Source of the DNA: Clostridia bacterium
GTDB lineage: Bacteria; Bacillota_A; Clostridia; Christensenellales; Aristaeellaceae
NCBI GenBank assembly: GCA_017525805.1
Contig: JAFXSH010000138.1
Coordinates: 1 to 64,000, forward strand
Reading direction: 5' to 3'
Length of the DNA: 64,000 bases
Shown: in pieces, positions 6,451 to 14,138 of the stretch
Layout: every line of letters begins with the position of its first letter
Position numbering within the stretch: position 1 is the first letter of the stretch
Position numbers and translations under genes: made by a program
Notes under the pieces: model-generated
Told to the model about the DNA's origin: nothing
The model's input: only the letters and a program-made list of their open reading frames with translations
Databases searched by the model: none

Positions 6451-7350
6451 ATGTCCGCCATTGAAAAGAAACAGCGTGCCTCCCTGCTGAATAAGCGCGC
6501 ACCGGAGGTTGACAACACCGATCACAGCGTCCATGCTCTGACTCCTTACCGGGTCGCCAGCGTGGTTATCCTGATCATCCTCACCCTGCTGTTGATCTTC
6601 CCCCTGTACTGGATCATTACAGGTTCTTTCAAAACGAAGCTGGCCATCAACGCCCGCGTGCCCGTCTGGTTCCCGGTGGAGCCCACGCTGGACAACTACC
6701 AGCGGCTTTTCCAGAAGCCCGCCTTCACCTGGCTGTTCAACACGGTGCTGATCTGCGCCGCTGCCATGGGCCTGACCTGCGTTTCCGCCGCCATGGGCGG
6801 CTATGCCCTGGCGAAAAAACGCTTCACAGGCAGGACGTTCCTGTTCTCCCTGTTCGTGTGCGCCATGGCCCTGCCCAAGCAGGTGATCCTGATTCCCCTG
6901 CTCAAGGAAATGGCGTTTTTAAGGCTCCATAACACCCTCTGGGCCGTCATCCTGCCCACCGTGGGCTGGCCCTTCGGCGTGTTCCTGATGAAGCAGTTTT
7001 CCGAGAGCATTCCCAATGAAATGCTGGAGGCCGCCCGCATCGACGGCGCGGGAGAGACGCGCACCTTCATCGACATCGTGCTGCCCATGATCAAGCCCGG
7101 CATCGGCGCGCTGGCGATCTTCACCTTCATCACCGCCTGGAACGATTACTTCCTGCAATTAATCATGCTGAACGACACCAAGGTGCTCTCCATCTCCCTG
7201 GGCATCGCCAAGCTGCAAAGCGAAATGAGCACTGACTTCGGCATCATCATGGCCGGCGCGGCCCTGGGCTCCATCCCCATCATCATCATCTTCCTGCTCT
7301 TCCAGAAGTTCTTCACCCGCGGCATCACCATGGGCGCGGTGAAAGGATGA
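6451..7350 (+). CDS. ABC sugar importer permease 2 (MalG/UgpE type)
   Basis: About 299 residues, six membrane segments, starting after an N-terminal tail with VASVVILIILTLLLIFPLYW. The EAA loop EAARIDGAGETRTFIDIVLP and the C-terminal RGITMGAVKG are typical of the second permease of carbohydrate importers. Start ATG 6451 has GGGGAGGAG 5 bases upstream. It pairs with the preceding permease. A strong hairpin (7359-7399) follows 9 bases after the stop. Confidence 0.88.
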   Translation: MSAIEKKQRASLLNKRAPEVDNTDHSVHALTPYRVASVVILIILTLLLIFPLYWIITGSFKTKLAINARVPVWFPVEPTLDNYQRLFQKPAFTWLFNTVLICAAAMGLTCVSAAMGGYALAKKRFTGRTFLFSLFVCAMALPKQVILIPLLKEMAFLRLHNTLWAVILPTVGWPFGVFLMKQFSESIPNEMLEAARIDGAGETRTFIDIVLPMIKPGIGALAIFTFITAWNDYFLQLIMLNDTKVLSISLGIAKLQSEMSTDFGIIMAGAALGSIPIIIIFLLFQKFFTRGITMGAVKG

Positions 7351-7358
7351 GTTTATGC

Positions 7359-7399
7359 GGGGGAAACCATTCTTTGAAGGACAAAGAATGGTTTCCCCC
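7359..7399 (+). terminator. 18 bp perfect hairpin after the permease genes
   Basis: GGGGGAAACCATTCTTTG (7359-7376) and its exact inverse (7382-7399) surround a 5-base loop. There is no U-tract behind it. The terminal motif GGGGGAAACC...GGTTTCCCCCAG is shared with a longer element at 8586-8720, so it may be a repeat family member as well as an mRNA-end hairpin. Confidence 0.6.
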
Positions 7400-7640
7400 A
7401 GGTCCGCAGCCTCAATGGTCGCAACTCCGCTTCATGCGGAGATTGCTCCCTTTCGGCTGATCTCACCGCCGATGAAATTCCCGCCACAGGCGGTCATCGG
7501 CGGTTCGTCCCCTTCCAAGAAATCCATAATATGGTCATTTACAGCATTATCCCAACAAACAAACGCAGTCATCCTGAGCAACTCTGGAACGTCGTGAAAG
7601 TGATAGCGAAGGATTTCATTTGTTGCTTACCAGTCAATCA
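7400..7640. other. Non-coding spacer with nested hairpin
   Basis: No gene is seen. ACCGCCGATGA (7465-7475) pairs with TCATCGGCGGT (7494-7504) and encloses CCGCC/GGCGG (7481-7493), a very stable nested stem. Further on, TCATCCTGAGC and GAAGGATTTC (about 7570-7620) resemble fragments of short dispersed repeats seen in many Firmicutes genomes. The function is unknown. Confidence 0.45.
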
Positions 7641-7666
7641 GCATGAATGAGAAAGGATATGATTTT

Positions 7667-8581
7667 ATGAGCCTCGAAAAATACCACGGCATCATCCCGG
7701 CGTTTTACGCCTGCTATGACGACAAGAACGAAATCAGCCCGAAGCGTACCCGCGCCCTGGCCCGTCACCTGGTAAACAAGGGTGTGCAGGGATTGTACGT
7801 GGGCGGTTCCTCCGGCGAATGCATCTACCTGGAAAAGGAAGAACGCATGGCCCACCTGGAAGCCGTCATGGCCGAGGTGAAGGGCGAATGCACCATCATC
7901 GCCCACGTGGGCTGCAACAACACCCGGGAATCCATGCAGTTGGCCGCCCATGCCGAGAGCTTAGGCGTGGACGCCATCGCCTCCATTCCGCCCATTTACT
8001 TCCACCTGCCTGAATACTCCATCGCCCAGTATTGGAACGACATTTCCTCCGCCGCGCCCAACACGGACTTCGTGATTTACAACATTCCCCAGCTGGCGGG
8101 TGTGGCCCTGACGCCGTCGCTGTTCACCGAAATGCGGAAGAATCCCAGGGTCATCGGCGTGAAGAATTCCTCCATGCCCACCCAGGATATCGACACTTTC
8201 GTGCGCATCGGCGGTGAAAGCTGCGTGGTCTTTAACGGCCCCGACGAGCAGTTCGTAGCCGGCCGAGCCATCGGCGCGGCGGGCGGCATCGGCGGCACCT
8301 ACGGGGCCATGCCCGAGCTGTTCCTGAAAATGGACGCTCTGGTTCGGGAAGGCAAATATGCCGAAGCCGCGCCCATCCAGCACGAGGTCAACGCCATCAT
8401 TTCTGAGCTCTGCGCCTGCAAAGGCAACATGTACGCCGTCATCAAAGGCGTGTTGAAAATCAACGAAGGACTGGAGCTGGGCTCCGTCCGCAAGCCCCTG
8501 ACCGGCCTCCAGGAAGGCGACTGGCCCAAGGTGGAAATCGCCGCGAAGCACATTAAGGCGGCCATTGAGAAGTATTGTTGA
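7667..8581 (+). CDS. nanA: N-acetylneuraminate lyase (DapA/NanA superfamily)
   Basis: A 304-residue class I aldolase of the DHDPS/NAL family. Schiff-base Lys166 sits in GVKNSS and Tyr138 in YNIPQLAGVAL. The residues 46-51 read GGSSGE rather than the GTTGE of dihydrodipicolinate synthase, which points to N-acetylneuraminate lyase (sialic acid to ManNAc plus pyruvate). Start ATG 7667 follows GAAAGGA. It is cytoplasmic. The neighbouring AGE-type epimerase, YhcH, GntR and sugar importer fit a sialic-acid pathway. Other family members act on related keto-acids, so the substrate is well supported by context but not proven. Confidence 0.87.
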   Translation: MSLEKYHGIIPAFYACYDDKNEISPKRTRALARHLVNKGVQGLYVGGSSGECIYLEKEERMAHLEAVMAEVKGECTIIAHVGCNNTRESMQLAAHAESLGVDAIASIPPIYFHLPEYSIAQYWNDISSAAPNTDFVIYNIPQLAGVALTPSLFTEMRKNPRVIGVKNSSMPTQDIDTFVRIGGESCVVFNGPDEQFVAGRAIGAAGGIGGTYGAMPELFLKMDALVREGKYAEAAPIQHEVNAIISELCACKGNMYAVIKGVLKINEGLELGSVRKPLTGLQEGDWPKVEIAAKHIKAAIEKYC

Positions 8582-8585
8582 GTTT

Positions 8586-8720
8586 TCTGGGGGAAACCGC
8601 TCTTTGAAACTGCTTCGCACGACCTGCGCTTCGCTTGTCCGCGCTGTGGTTTTAAGCATCCTGGCTTTATGCGCGCCATGCGCCTAAAGTCGCATGGCTG
8701 TAAGCGCGGTTTCCCCCAGA
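8586..8720. repeat. 135-base inverted-repeat element with GGGGGAAACC ends
   Basis: TCTGGGGGAAACCGC (8586-8600) and GCGGTTTCCCCCAGA (8706-8720) are perfect inverted ends. Both this and 7359-7399 share GGGGGAAACC-NN-TCTTTGAA at the left and GGTTTCCCCCAG at the right. The interior here (GACCTGCGCTTCGCTTG... and a CATGCGCC/ GGCTTTATGCG region) is non-coding. It lies between nanA and the epimerase gene. Confidence 0.55.
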
Positions 8721-8767
8721 CCCCTTTCCGAGAAAACTATATATTTAACTGATTGGAGAGAATGGAC

Positions 8768-9973
8768 ATGAACAAAGAACTTCTTGCTTCCCAGCAGCAA
8801 TGGATTCGGGAAGAACTGAACCGCTGCGCGGATTTCTGGCTGACCCACGGCTGGGATCATGAAAACGGCGGCGTATACACCTGCCTGGATCGCTGGGGCA
8901 ACATTTATTCCACCGACAAGAGCGTGTGGATGCAGGGCCGCTGCGCCTGGACGTACTCCTGGCTGTGCCACCTCTACGGCAAGAAAGCGGAGTGGATGGC
9001 TTTCGCCAAGTCCTGCCTGGACTTCATGGAAGCCCACTGCATCAACCGGGACAAGGGCAACCGCATGTATTTTACCGTCACCGCCGACGGACGCCCCTTG
9101 CGCCAGCGCCGCTACTTCTTCTCCGAGAGCTTCTACGCCATCGCCAACGCGGAATACTACAGCCTTACCGGGGAGCAAGTTTACCTCGACCGCGCCCGCT
9201 TCGCCTATGACCTGTACTGGAAGCTGTACCAGGGCTTGATGGAAGACCCGGTGGGCATGGGTCCCAAGACCATTCCCGAAACCCGCACTGGGCGCGCCCT
9301 GGGCAATCCCATGATCTACCTCAACATCTGCTCCGTCCTGCGCCGCTGCGACCCCGCCCACGCAGAGGAATACGATCAGCGCTCTCAACGGTGCGTGGAG
9401 GAAATCTTCAAGTACCACCGCAAGCCCGACATGCACTGCACCTTGGAAAACGTCGGCCCCGACGGCGAATTCCGCGGCGACGTGACCGAGGGTCGCATCG
9501 TGAATCCCGGCCATGACATCGAATGCACCTGGTTCCTGATGGAATACGCCAACCATAAGGGCGATAAAGAACTGCACAAGAAAGCCGAGTCCATGTTCAA
9601 CGACGCCATCAATGCAGGCTGGGACAAAGAATACGACGGCCTGCTGTATTTCATCGACTGCAAGGGCCTACCCCCCGAGGCCTACGAGCACGACATGAAG
9701 CTGTGGTGGCCCCATAACGAAATTCTCATATCCTCCCTCATGGCCTACCGGGACACCGGCGACAAAACCTATTACGAGTGGTTCTGCAAGACACTGGACT
9801 ACTGCAAGGAGGTCTTCTCCGACCCGGAGAACGGCGAATGGTACGGATATCTCCGCCGGGACGGCAAGCCCACCATGCCCTCCACCAAGGGCAGCACTTT
9901 CAAAGGCCCTTTCCACCTGCCCCGGTGCCTAAGCATGGCCGACCAAATGATCACCCAATTGCTGAATCAATAA
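8768..9973 (+). CDS. N-acylglucosamine 2-epimerase (AGE family)
   Basis: A 401-residue alpha6/alpha6-barrel enzyme. Recognisable segments are LTHGWDHENGGVYTCLD, GRCAWTYSWL, RRYFFSESFYAIANAEY, NPGHDIECTWFLMEYA with the conserved histidine, and LWWPHNEILISSLMAY, all typical of AGE (RnBP) family enzymes. It would convert ManNAc to GlcNAc after the NanA step, as in Bacteroides nan loci. Start ATG 8768 has GGAGAG 7 bases upstream; an in-frame ATG two codons earlier is too close. It follows nanA after the inverted-repeat element. Some AGE members epimerise cellobiose or mannose, so context decides the call. Confidence 0.85.
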   Translation: MNKELLASQQQWIREELNRCADFWLTHGWDHENGGVYTCLDRWGNIYSTDKSVWMQGRCAWTYSWLCHLYGKKAEWMAFAKSCLDFMEAHCINRDKGNRMYFTVTADGRPLRQRRYFFSESFYAIANAEYYSLTGEQVYLDRARFAYDLYWKLYQGLMEDPVGMGPKTIPETRTGRALGNPMIYLNICSVLRRCDPAHAEEYDQRSQRCVEEIFKYHRKPDMHCTLENVGPDGEFRGDVTEGRIVNPGHDIECTWFLMEYANHKGDKELHKKAESMFNDAINAGWDKEYDGLLYFIDCKGLPPEAYEHDMKLWWPHNEILISSLMAYRDTGDKTYYEWFCKTLDYCKEVFSDPENGEWYGYLRRDGKPTMPSTKGSTFKGPFHLPRCLSMADQMITQLLNQ

Positions 9974-9980
9974 AGCATGC

Positions 9981-10012
9981 TCCCCCTGGGATGGTTATGC
10001 CGCGCAGGGGGA
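9981..10012 (+). other. Hairpin between the epimerase and ydcF-like genes
   Basis: TCCCCCTG (9981-9988) pairs with CAGGGGGA (10005-10012). No U-tract follows, so it is probably an mRNA-processing or stabilising hairpin rather than a full terminator. Confidence 0.45.
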
Positions 10013-10036
10013 TATTGCAAATAAAGGAAGATACGC

Positions 10037-10678
10037 ATGGACGACGCCGTATTCCGGGATGCGAAACGCCTGTATGATTTCCTGTCCGACTGTCCATCGC
10101 CTCCGGCCCGAGCGGATTTTTTGCTCGTGCTGGGCAGCCATGACCTGCGGGTGCCCGACCACGCAGCGGAGCTGTTTTTGTCCGGTGCCGCGCCGCTGGT
10201 AATCTGCACCGGCGGCTACGGGAAGATGACCGAAGGGACGTTCCTGAAACCCGAAGGATTGCTTTTCGCGGAGCGGTGTGTGCAAAAGGGCGTGCCGGAA
10301 AGCTGTCTTCTGATTGAGGATAAAGCCGCAAACACAGGGGATAACTTCGCGCTCTCCAGACAATTGGCGCGGGAGAGAGTGCTGAAAACCGGCATCGCCG
10401 TCTGCAAGCCCTACATGGCGAAGCGCGCCTGGGCTGCGGGCACAAAACAATGGCCTGAAATCCAGTGGAGCGTCAGCGTTCCTTCCATTCCTTTTGAGGA
10501 ATACGCGCCGGACGAAGCGGCGCTGATTCCTGAGATCGAATTGATGACGGGCGACCTGCAAAGGCTAAAAGTATACGCTGAAAAAGGTTATCAAGCGCCT
10601 GTACATGTCCCGCTCGATGTTTGGGATGCCTGGCAGCGCCTTGTGGCGGTAGGCTTCCGCCGGTATGTTCTCGCCTGA
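10037..10678 (+). CDS. YdcF/DUF218 family protein
   Basis: A 213-residue cytoplasmic protein without membrane segments. It shows the DUF218 Rossmann-like pattern: ADFLLVLGSHD near residue 26, a helix, LVICTGGYGKM near 53, then ERCVQKGVPESCLLIEDKAANTGDNF with the conserved nT.dN element. This matches soluble YdcF rather than membrane-bound ElyC/SanA. The biochemical role of YdcF is not established; nucleotide or sugar-nucleotide binding has been suggested for the fold. AAAGGAAG lies before ATG 10037. As the last gene of the nan-type operon it may act on an intermediate there, but this is speculation. Confidence 0.75.
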   Translation: MDDAVFRDAKRLYDFLSDCPSPPARADFLLVLGSHDLRVPDHAAELFLSGAAPLVICTGGYGKMTEGTFLKPEGLLFAERCVQKGVPESCLLIEDKAANTGDNFALSRQLARERVLKTGIAVCKPYMAKRAWAAGTKQWPEIQWSVSVPSIPFEEYAPDEAALIPEIELMTGDLQRLKVYAEKGYQAPVHVPLDVWDAWQRLVAVGFRRYVLA

Positions 10679-10951
10679 TTTGCTCATCATAACAATCCCC
10701 ATGCCGGTGCGGCACCGGCACAAATAGGAATGAAAACGGAAGCCGCAGAATTTTCCGCCTTCATGTGGTACAATGTGCTTAAGAGAGGCAAACTACAAAG
10801 CACGGTGAGGTGAGTTGCACGCAACTCATCAGCTGCAAAGGCAGTATAACAATCAGTGTAAGAGTCGCCTTTCAAGCACAAATAAGTGAGATGATCCAAT
10901 CCGCACACTAAGAATTGTTAAACTGTTCTTGGTTTATGTGTGGCGGCTCAG
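10679..10951. other. Intergenic region with two palindromes
   Basis: TGCCGGTGC-G-GCACCGGCA (10702-10720) and TGAGTTGC-AC-GCAACTCA (10811-10828) are visible. The first may terminate the nan-type operon although no U-tract follows. A TACAAT hexamer occurs at about 10769. No convincing gene is present; the leftward frame at 10687-10908 lacks a ribosome binding site and a recognisable family. Confidence 0.4.
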
Positions 10952-11596
10952 TCACTGCCTCTCTGTTCTGATATGGAAGGAGAAGCAGTACTGAATTGTG
11001 ATGTCTTGCGGTATCACGTATTCGGAATCGGTGAATGCGCAGGGATAGGTGACCAGCAGCTTGTCCGGCTTGTTGAAAAGCACGCCGCCGATGGTCTCCA
11101 GCACAGGGTGGTCTGGTGATACTGTGATCTGTGTCAGGCTATTACAGTGATAGAATGGGTTTGCGCCGATGGCGGTGACGCTGTCGGGGATGGTGATGGC
11201 GGTTAGACCATAACAAAAGGCAAACGCACTGTCGCCGATGGCGGTGACGCTGTCAGGGATGGTGACATCAGTAAGATCGAAGCAGCCGAAAAACACTCCG
11301 TCGCCGATGGCGGTAACGCTGCCATGGATGGTGACGTCAGTAAGACCGAAGCAGCCGTAAAACGCCCCATCGCCGATGGCTGTGACGGCATATCCATCCA
11401 ATTCATCGGGGACTTCCAGCGTTTCCGCCTCACCATGATACTTCGTGATCTCCGCTGTGCCATCGTCAAGCAGGGCGTATTCATATTCTTCGCAAGTAAA
11501 GGTTTCCTGTTCCACTTCTCCGGCTTCCTCAGCCAGAGAGAACGCGCCGGTCAGGCACAGCAGGATGGTCAAAAGAAACGCGAGCGTTTTCCACAT
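10952..11596 (-). CDS. Secreted BspA-type leucine-rich repeat protein, C-terminally truncated
   Basis: A 214-residue protein. The signal peptide MWKTLAFLLTILLCLTGAFSLA is followed by a YEYALLDDGTAEITKYHGEAETLEVPDELDGY lead-in and about four LRR_5 repeats of the form VTAIGDxAFxxCxxLTxVTIPDS. Such proteins in gut Clostridia usually run on with many more repeats or a cell-wall anchor. Here the last repeat motif breaks at YVIPQDIT and ends 14 residues later in unrelated sequence, so the 3' end is probably lost. ATG 11596 has AAGGTGG upstream; a GTG four codons earlier with AAGGAGG is an alternative. Surface adhesion or display is the usual assumed role. Confidence 0.7.
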   Translation of the reverse strand: MWKTLAFLLTILLCLTGAFSLAEEAGEVEQETFTCEEYEYALLDDGTAEITKYHGEAETLEVPDELDGYAVTAIGDGAFYGCFGLTDVTIHGSVTAIGDGVFFGCFDLTDVTIPDSVTAIGDSAFAFCYGLTAITIPDSVTAIGANPFYHCNSLTQITVSPDHPVLETIGGVLFNKPDKLLVTYPCAFTDSEYVIPQDITIQYCFSFHIRTERQ

Positions 11597-11676
11597 GGTG
11601 GATTCCACCTTGTGGATTCCTCCTTGTGGATTTCATCGGTGATTGTTTTGCGCCTGTCTGGATTGTTTGATTTTTC

Positions 11677-11838
11677 CTATTCCCGATTCTTCCGGTTCAG
11701 CTTGCGGTACTGCACGGCCTCGGCAGCCTGTTCCTTCCGGATCTCCGCAGGGGTGCACCGGCACTGCCGCGTCCGGCTACCGAGGCGCCCGCAGGGGCAG
11801 GGATTCGAGACAGCGTATGATCCCGTGACAATATTCTC
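11677..11838 (-). pseudogene. Fragment of a ComM/YifB Mg-chelatase family ATPase
   Basis: A 53-codon open stretch without a start codon ends at the TAG at 11677-11679. It reads IVTGSYAVSNPCPCGRLGS then RTRQCRCTPAEIRKEQ. The NPCPCG...C.C.P.eIrk pattern is the hallmark zinc-finger-like insert of ComM/YifB (normally MNPCPCGYyGdp...C.Cs...I.rY). After EIRK the sequence diverges into AAEAVQYRKLNRKNRE and stops. Everything before and after is missing, so this is a relic of a competence/recombination helicase gene. It lies in a decayed stretch between a truncated LRR gene and an orphan signal peptide. Confidence 0.65.
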
Positions 11839-11847
11839 TTAAGTTCA

Positions 11848-11955
11848 TTATGGACAGCACGCCTGTCTGATCGTGCGGGTCTCCTCCGCCATCGCGGGCA
11901 GAAGTGCGAGCGCCGCCATCAGCAGGGCCAGGGTCAGGGCAACGAGCTTCTCCAT
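11848..11955 (-). pseudogene. Orphan signal peptide, remnant of a secreted protein gene
   Basis: A 35-codon frame with AAGGAG 10 bases before ATG 11955. It encodes a classic signal peptide, MEKLVALTLALLMAALALLP followed by AMA-EETRTIRQACCP and a stop. The leader resembles those of the binding proteins in this window (cleavage after AMA). It is probably the 5' end of a lost secreted protein, perhaps another binding protein of the neighbouring importer. Confidence 0.55.
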
Positions 11956-12146
11956 GGGGAAAAAACTCCTTGATTCTATTTGAATCGCGCAAAGCGTCTG
12001 CTTCTGTTGCCTATCGTCTGCAGAGATATGTCGATGGCGTCGCACCGTCAGCACCCGCGCGGAATGCCGACAGGTTCAAATCCACAGCCTTCCGGCGCAT
12101 CCCTCCGCAAGCACATCCGCCTGCGGGGAGACTTTGACCGACGCGA

Positions 12147-13022
12147 TCAGTTATCCCGATACACATTCACCACAGGGGAATCCTTGAGGACGGCCCACCA
12201 CAGGGGAACAGACATGTAAGGATCTGTCACAACGGTATTTTCGGGCTGATCCTCGAAATCGGCGCCTTCCCAGTTTTCAAAATCGCCGACCTCCATCCAG
12301 AATACGATGTCGCAGACGCCGGTGGCAAGCGCGATACCCCTGGCCGCGCAGGACACGTTGACCATTTCGACGTTCATTTCCAGCCGCTTTGCGACTTCTG
12401 TGATCAAGGCCGTGTTAAATCCCAGAGGATTGCCGCCGGCAGACACGTAGTCCATGGGAGGACGGTCTCCCGTCACAGCCACCTTGATTGTCTCTGCACC
12501 CGGAAAGGCCACAGGCTCAATGGCGTCCGGTTCTTCTCCTGCGATAACATCCTCAATGTAGGTCTGCTTCATCAGTTCAATGGTTCCGTCTTCATTCATC
12601 CCGGCGATGCATGCGGAAATCTGATCCCGCAGTTCAGCGTCCTCTTCCCGCAGGAGCATGCAGAAGACCAGCATATTGGGATTCATGTAGGGCGGGCGAT
12701 CTACGATATTATCGTTTCTGGACGCGATGTACCTTACCGTATTCTGATCGGTTTCGAGTACGACAATATCACCTCTGTTCAGCGCCATGAGCATGTCGTT
12801 CATCGTGTCATAGAAAACATATCTGTCACAGATACTGTCGACCATGATGTCCCTGAGCACGTCGTTCAATTCGTCTTCAGTGATATTCAGCTTGGACAAC
12901 CGCCCAATGTCGCCATACTTCTGGACTTTGCCGGTATTTGCAGCCTCCTCGGCTACACACGCAGACAGGCAGGCAAAAAGGGCTGCCATGAGGGCAAGAA
13001 TCAATGATACGGTCTTTTTCAT
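12147..13022 (-). CDS. Family-3 solute-binding lipoprotein with lobes in permuted order
   Basis: A 291-residue lipoprotein: the signal peptide ends in the lipobox LSAC (Cys22). Residues ~32-155 resemble the second lobe plus C-terminal end of SBP_bac_3 proteins (DTMNDMLMALNRGDIVVLETDQ, then DAELRDQISACIAGMNEDGTIELMKQ). Residues ~178-282 resemble the first lobe (ETIKVAVTGDRPPMDYVSAG, NPLGFNTALITEVAKRLEM, then VTDPYMSVPLWWAVL). In ordinary members the order is the reverse, so this looks like a circular permutation. It is the third gene after the permease and ATPase and probably delivers an amino acid or similar polar solute to them. The lobe assignment is from motif reading, not alignment. Confidence 0.7.
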   Translation of the reverse strand: MKKTVSLILALMAALFACLSACVAEEAANTGKVQKYGDIGRLSKLNITEDELNDVLRDIMVDSICDRYVFYDTMNDMLMALNRGDIVVLETDQNTVRYIASRNDNIVDRPPYMNPNMLVFCMLLREEDAELRDQISACIAGMNEDGTIELMKQTYIEDVIAGEEPDAIEPVAFPGAETIKVAVTGDRPPMDYVSAGGNPLGFNTALITEVAKRLEMNVEMVNVSCAARGIALATGVCDIVFWMEVGDFENWEGADFEDQPENTVVTDPYMSVPLWWAVLKDSPVVNVYRDN

Positions 13023-13043
13023 AGGGATATACCTCCATTTTTA

Positions 13044-14138
13044 TCAGAGTATAATATTGATTTGATTTCTGTTGTCCGTGTAGGAATAGTCCAATTGTCT
13101 GGCCATGTTTTTCAGGATGGTCATGCCCAGGGCATCATTGCCCTGTTCGAAGGGGTTGTGGGCCGCGCCGCCGCAGGTGATGCGGATCTGCGTCCTGCCG
13201 TCAGATTCCGCGTGGGACACCGACAGATCCAGATCCGCGTCCTCCCGGCCGGGGTAGCAGTGATCCAGCAGCTCGTAGATCAGCTCCTCGCAGCAGATTT
13301 GCAGCCGATAGGTGTGCTTTTGGTTCAGGCCGTACTTTTCGCCGAAATTCTGGATGCCGCCCTGAAGCTGCATAAGATCGAAGTCCCTGCGGGTGATCTC
13401 ATAGGAGAAATACTTGATCTTGTTGATAAACGCGATCGTTTTTTCCCGCTTCGGCGCGTCGAAGATTTCCCCGGGGGTACCCTGCTCGTAGATGCCGCCG
13501 TCGGCGAAGAACAGCACCCGGTTCGCGACCTCCCGGGCGAAGTTCATCTCGTGGGTCACGATCAGCATGCTCATGTTGCGCTTGGCAAGCATGCGGATCA
13601 CCGCCAGCACCTCCCCCACCATCGTGGGGTCGAGGGCGCTGGTCGGCTCGTCGAACAGCAGTACCTTCGGCTCCATCATCAGACACCGGCAGATGGCGAT
13701 GCGCTGCTGCTGGCCGCCGGAAAGCACCGTCGGCCAGGCGTGGGCGCGGGCGGCAAGACCGACCTGCGAAAGCAGCCCCATCGCCCGTTCCTCTGCGTCC
13801 GCGCGAGACATCTTCAACAGCCGCGTTGGCGCGAGGCACAAGTTGTCCATCACGTCCATCTCGGAAAACAGGTGGAACTTCTGGAATACCATGCCCATGC
13901 TGCGGCGGATGGTGTCCACATCCGCGCCCCGGGCGGTGATCTCGTGTCCGTCAATGAATATCTGGCCCGCGTCCGGCACTTCCAGCAGGCACAGCGAGCG
14001 CAGGAACACGCTCTTGCCACAACCGGAGCCGCCGATGATGGCCACGCGCTCACCCTGCTCCACCGTCAGGTCGAGGCCCGTCAGGACATCAATCGAACCG
14101 AAGGACTTTTTCAGGCCCCTGACCTCGATCAGGCTCAT
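13044..14138 (-). CDS. Amino-acid-type ABC ATPase with C-terminal GHKL-like domain
   Basis: A 364-residue protein. Residues 1-240 are a complete GlnQ/HisP-type ATPase: Walker A GGSGCGKS (36-43), Q-loop VFQ (84-86), signature LSGGQ (139-143), Walker B VLLFDE (159-164) and H-loop His196. Residues ~240-364 form an extra domain found again in the ATPase at 17686-18777. It has a helix with EELIYELL (284-291), a beta-rich middle, then GNDALGMTILKNMA (333-346) and a closing strand. This order resembles an RsbW/GHKL ATP-binding fold with an N-box-like glutamate pair. Its ATG overlaps the permease stop by 4 bases (ATGA). The tail could gate transport or bind a nucleotide; that is inference. Confidence 0.88.
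   Translation of the reverse strand: MSLIEVRGLKKSFGSIDVLTGLDLTVEQGERVAIIGGSGCGKSVFLRSLCLLEVPDAGQIFIDGHEITARGADVDTIRRSMGMVFQKFHLFSEMDVMDNLCLAPTRLLKMSRADAEERAMGLLSQVGLAARAHAWPTVLSGGQQQRIAICRCLMMEPKVLLFDEPTSALDPTMVGEVLAVIRMLAKRNMSMLIVTHEMNFAREVANRVLFFADGGIYEQGTPGEIFDAPKREKTIAFINKIKYFSYEITRRDFDLMQLQGGIQNFGEKYGLNQKHTYRLQICCEELIYELLDHCYPGREDADLDLSVSHAESDGRTQIRITCGGAAHNPFEQGNDALGMTILKNMARQLDYSYTDNRNQINIIL

Noticed and set aside
7400..7640. Riboswitch upstream of nanA
   Set aside because: The nested hairpin is strong but no known aptamer core is recognisable, and it ends more than 160 bases before the start codon.
10687..10908. Leftward 73-codon frame in the spacer after the ydcF-like gene
   Set aside because: It overlaps two palindromes, has no ribosome site and matches no family.
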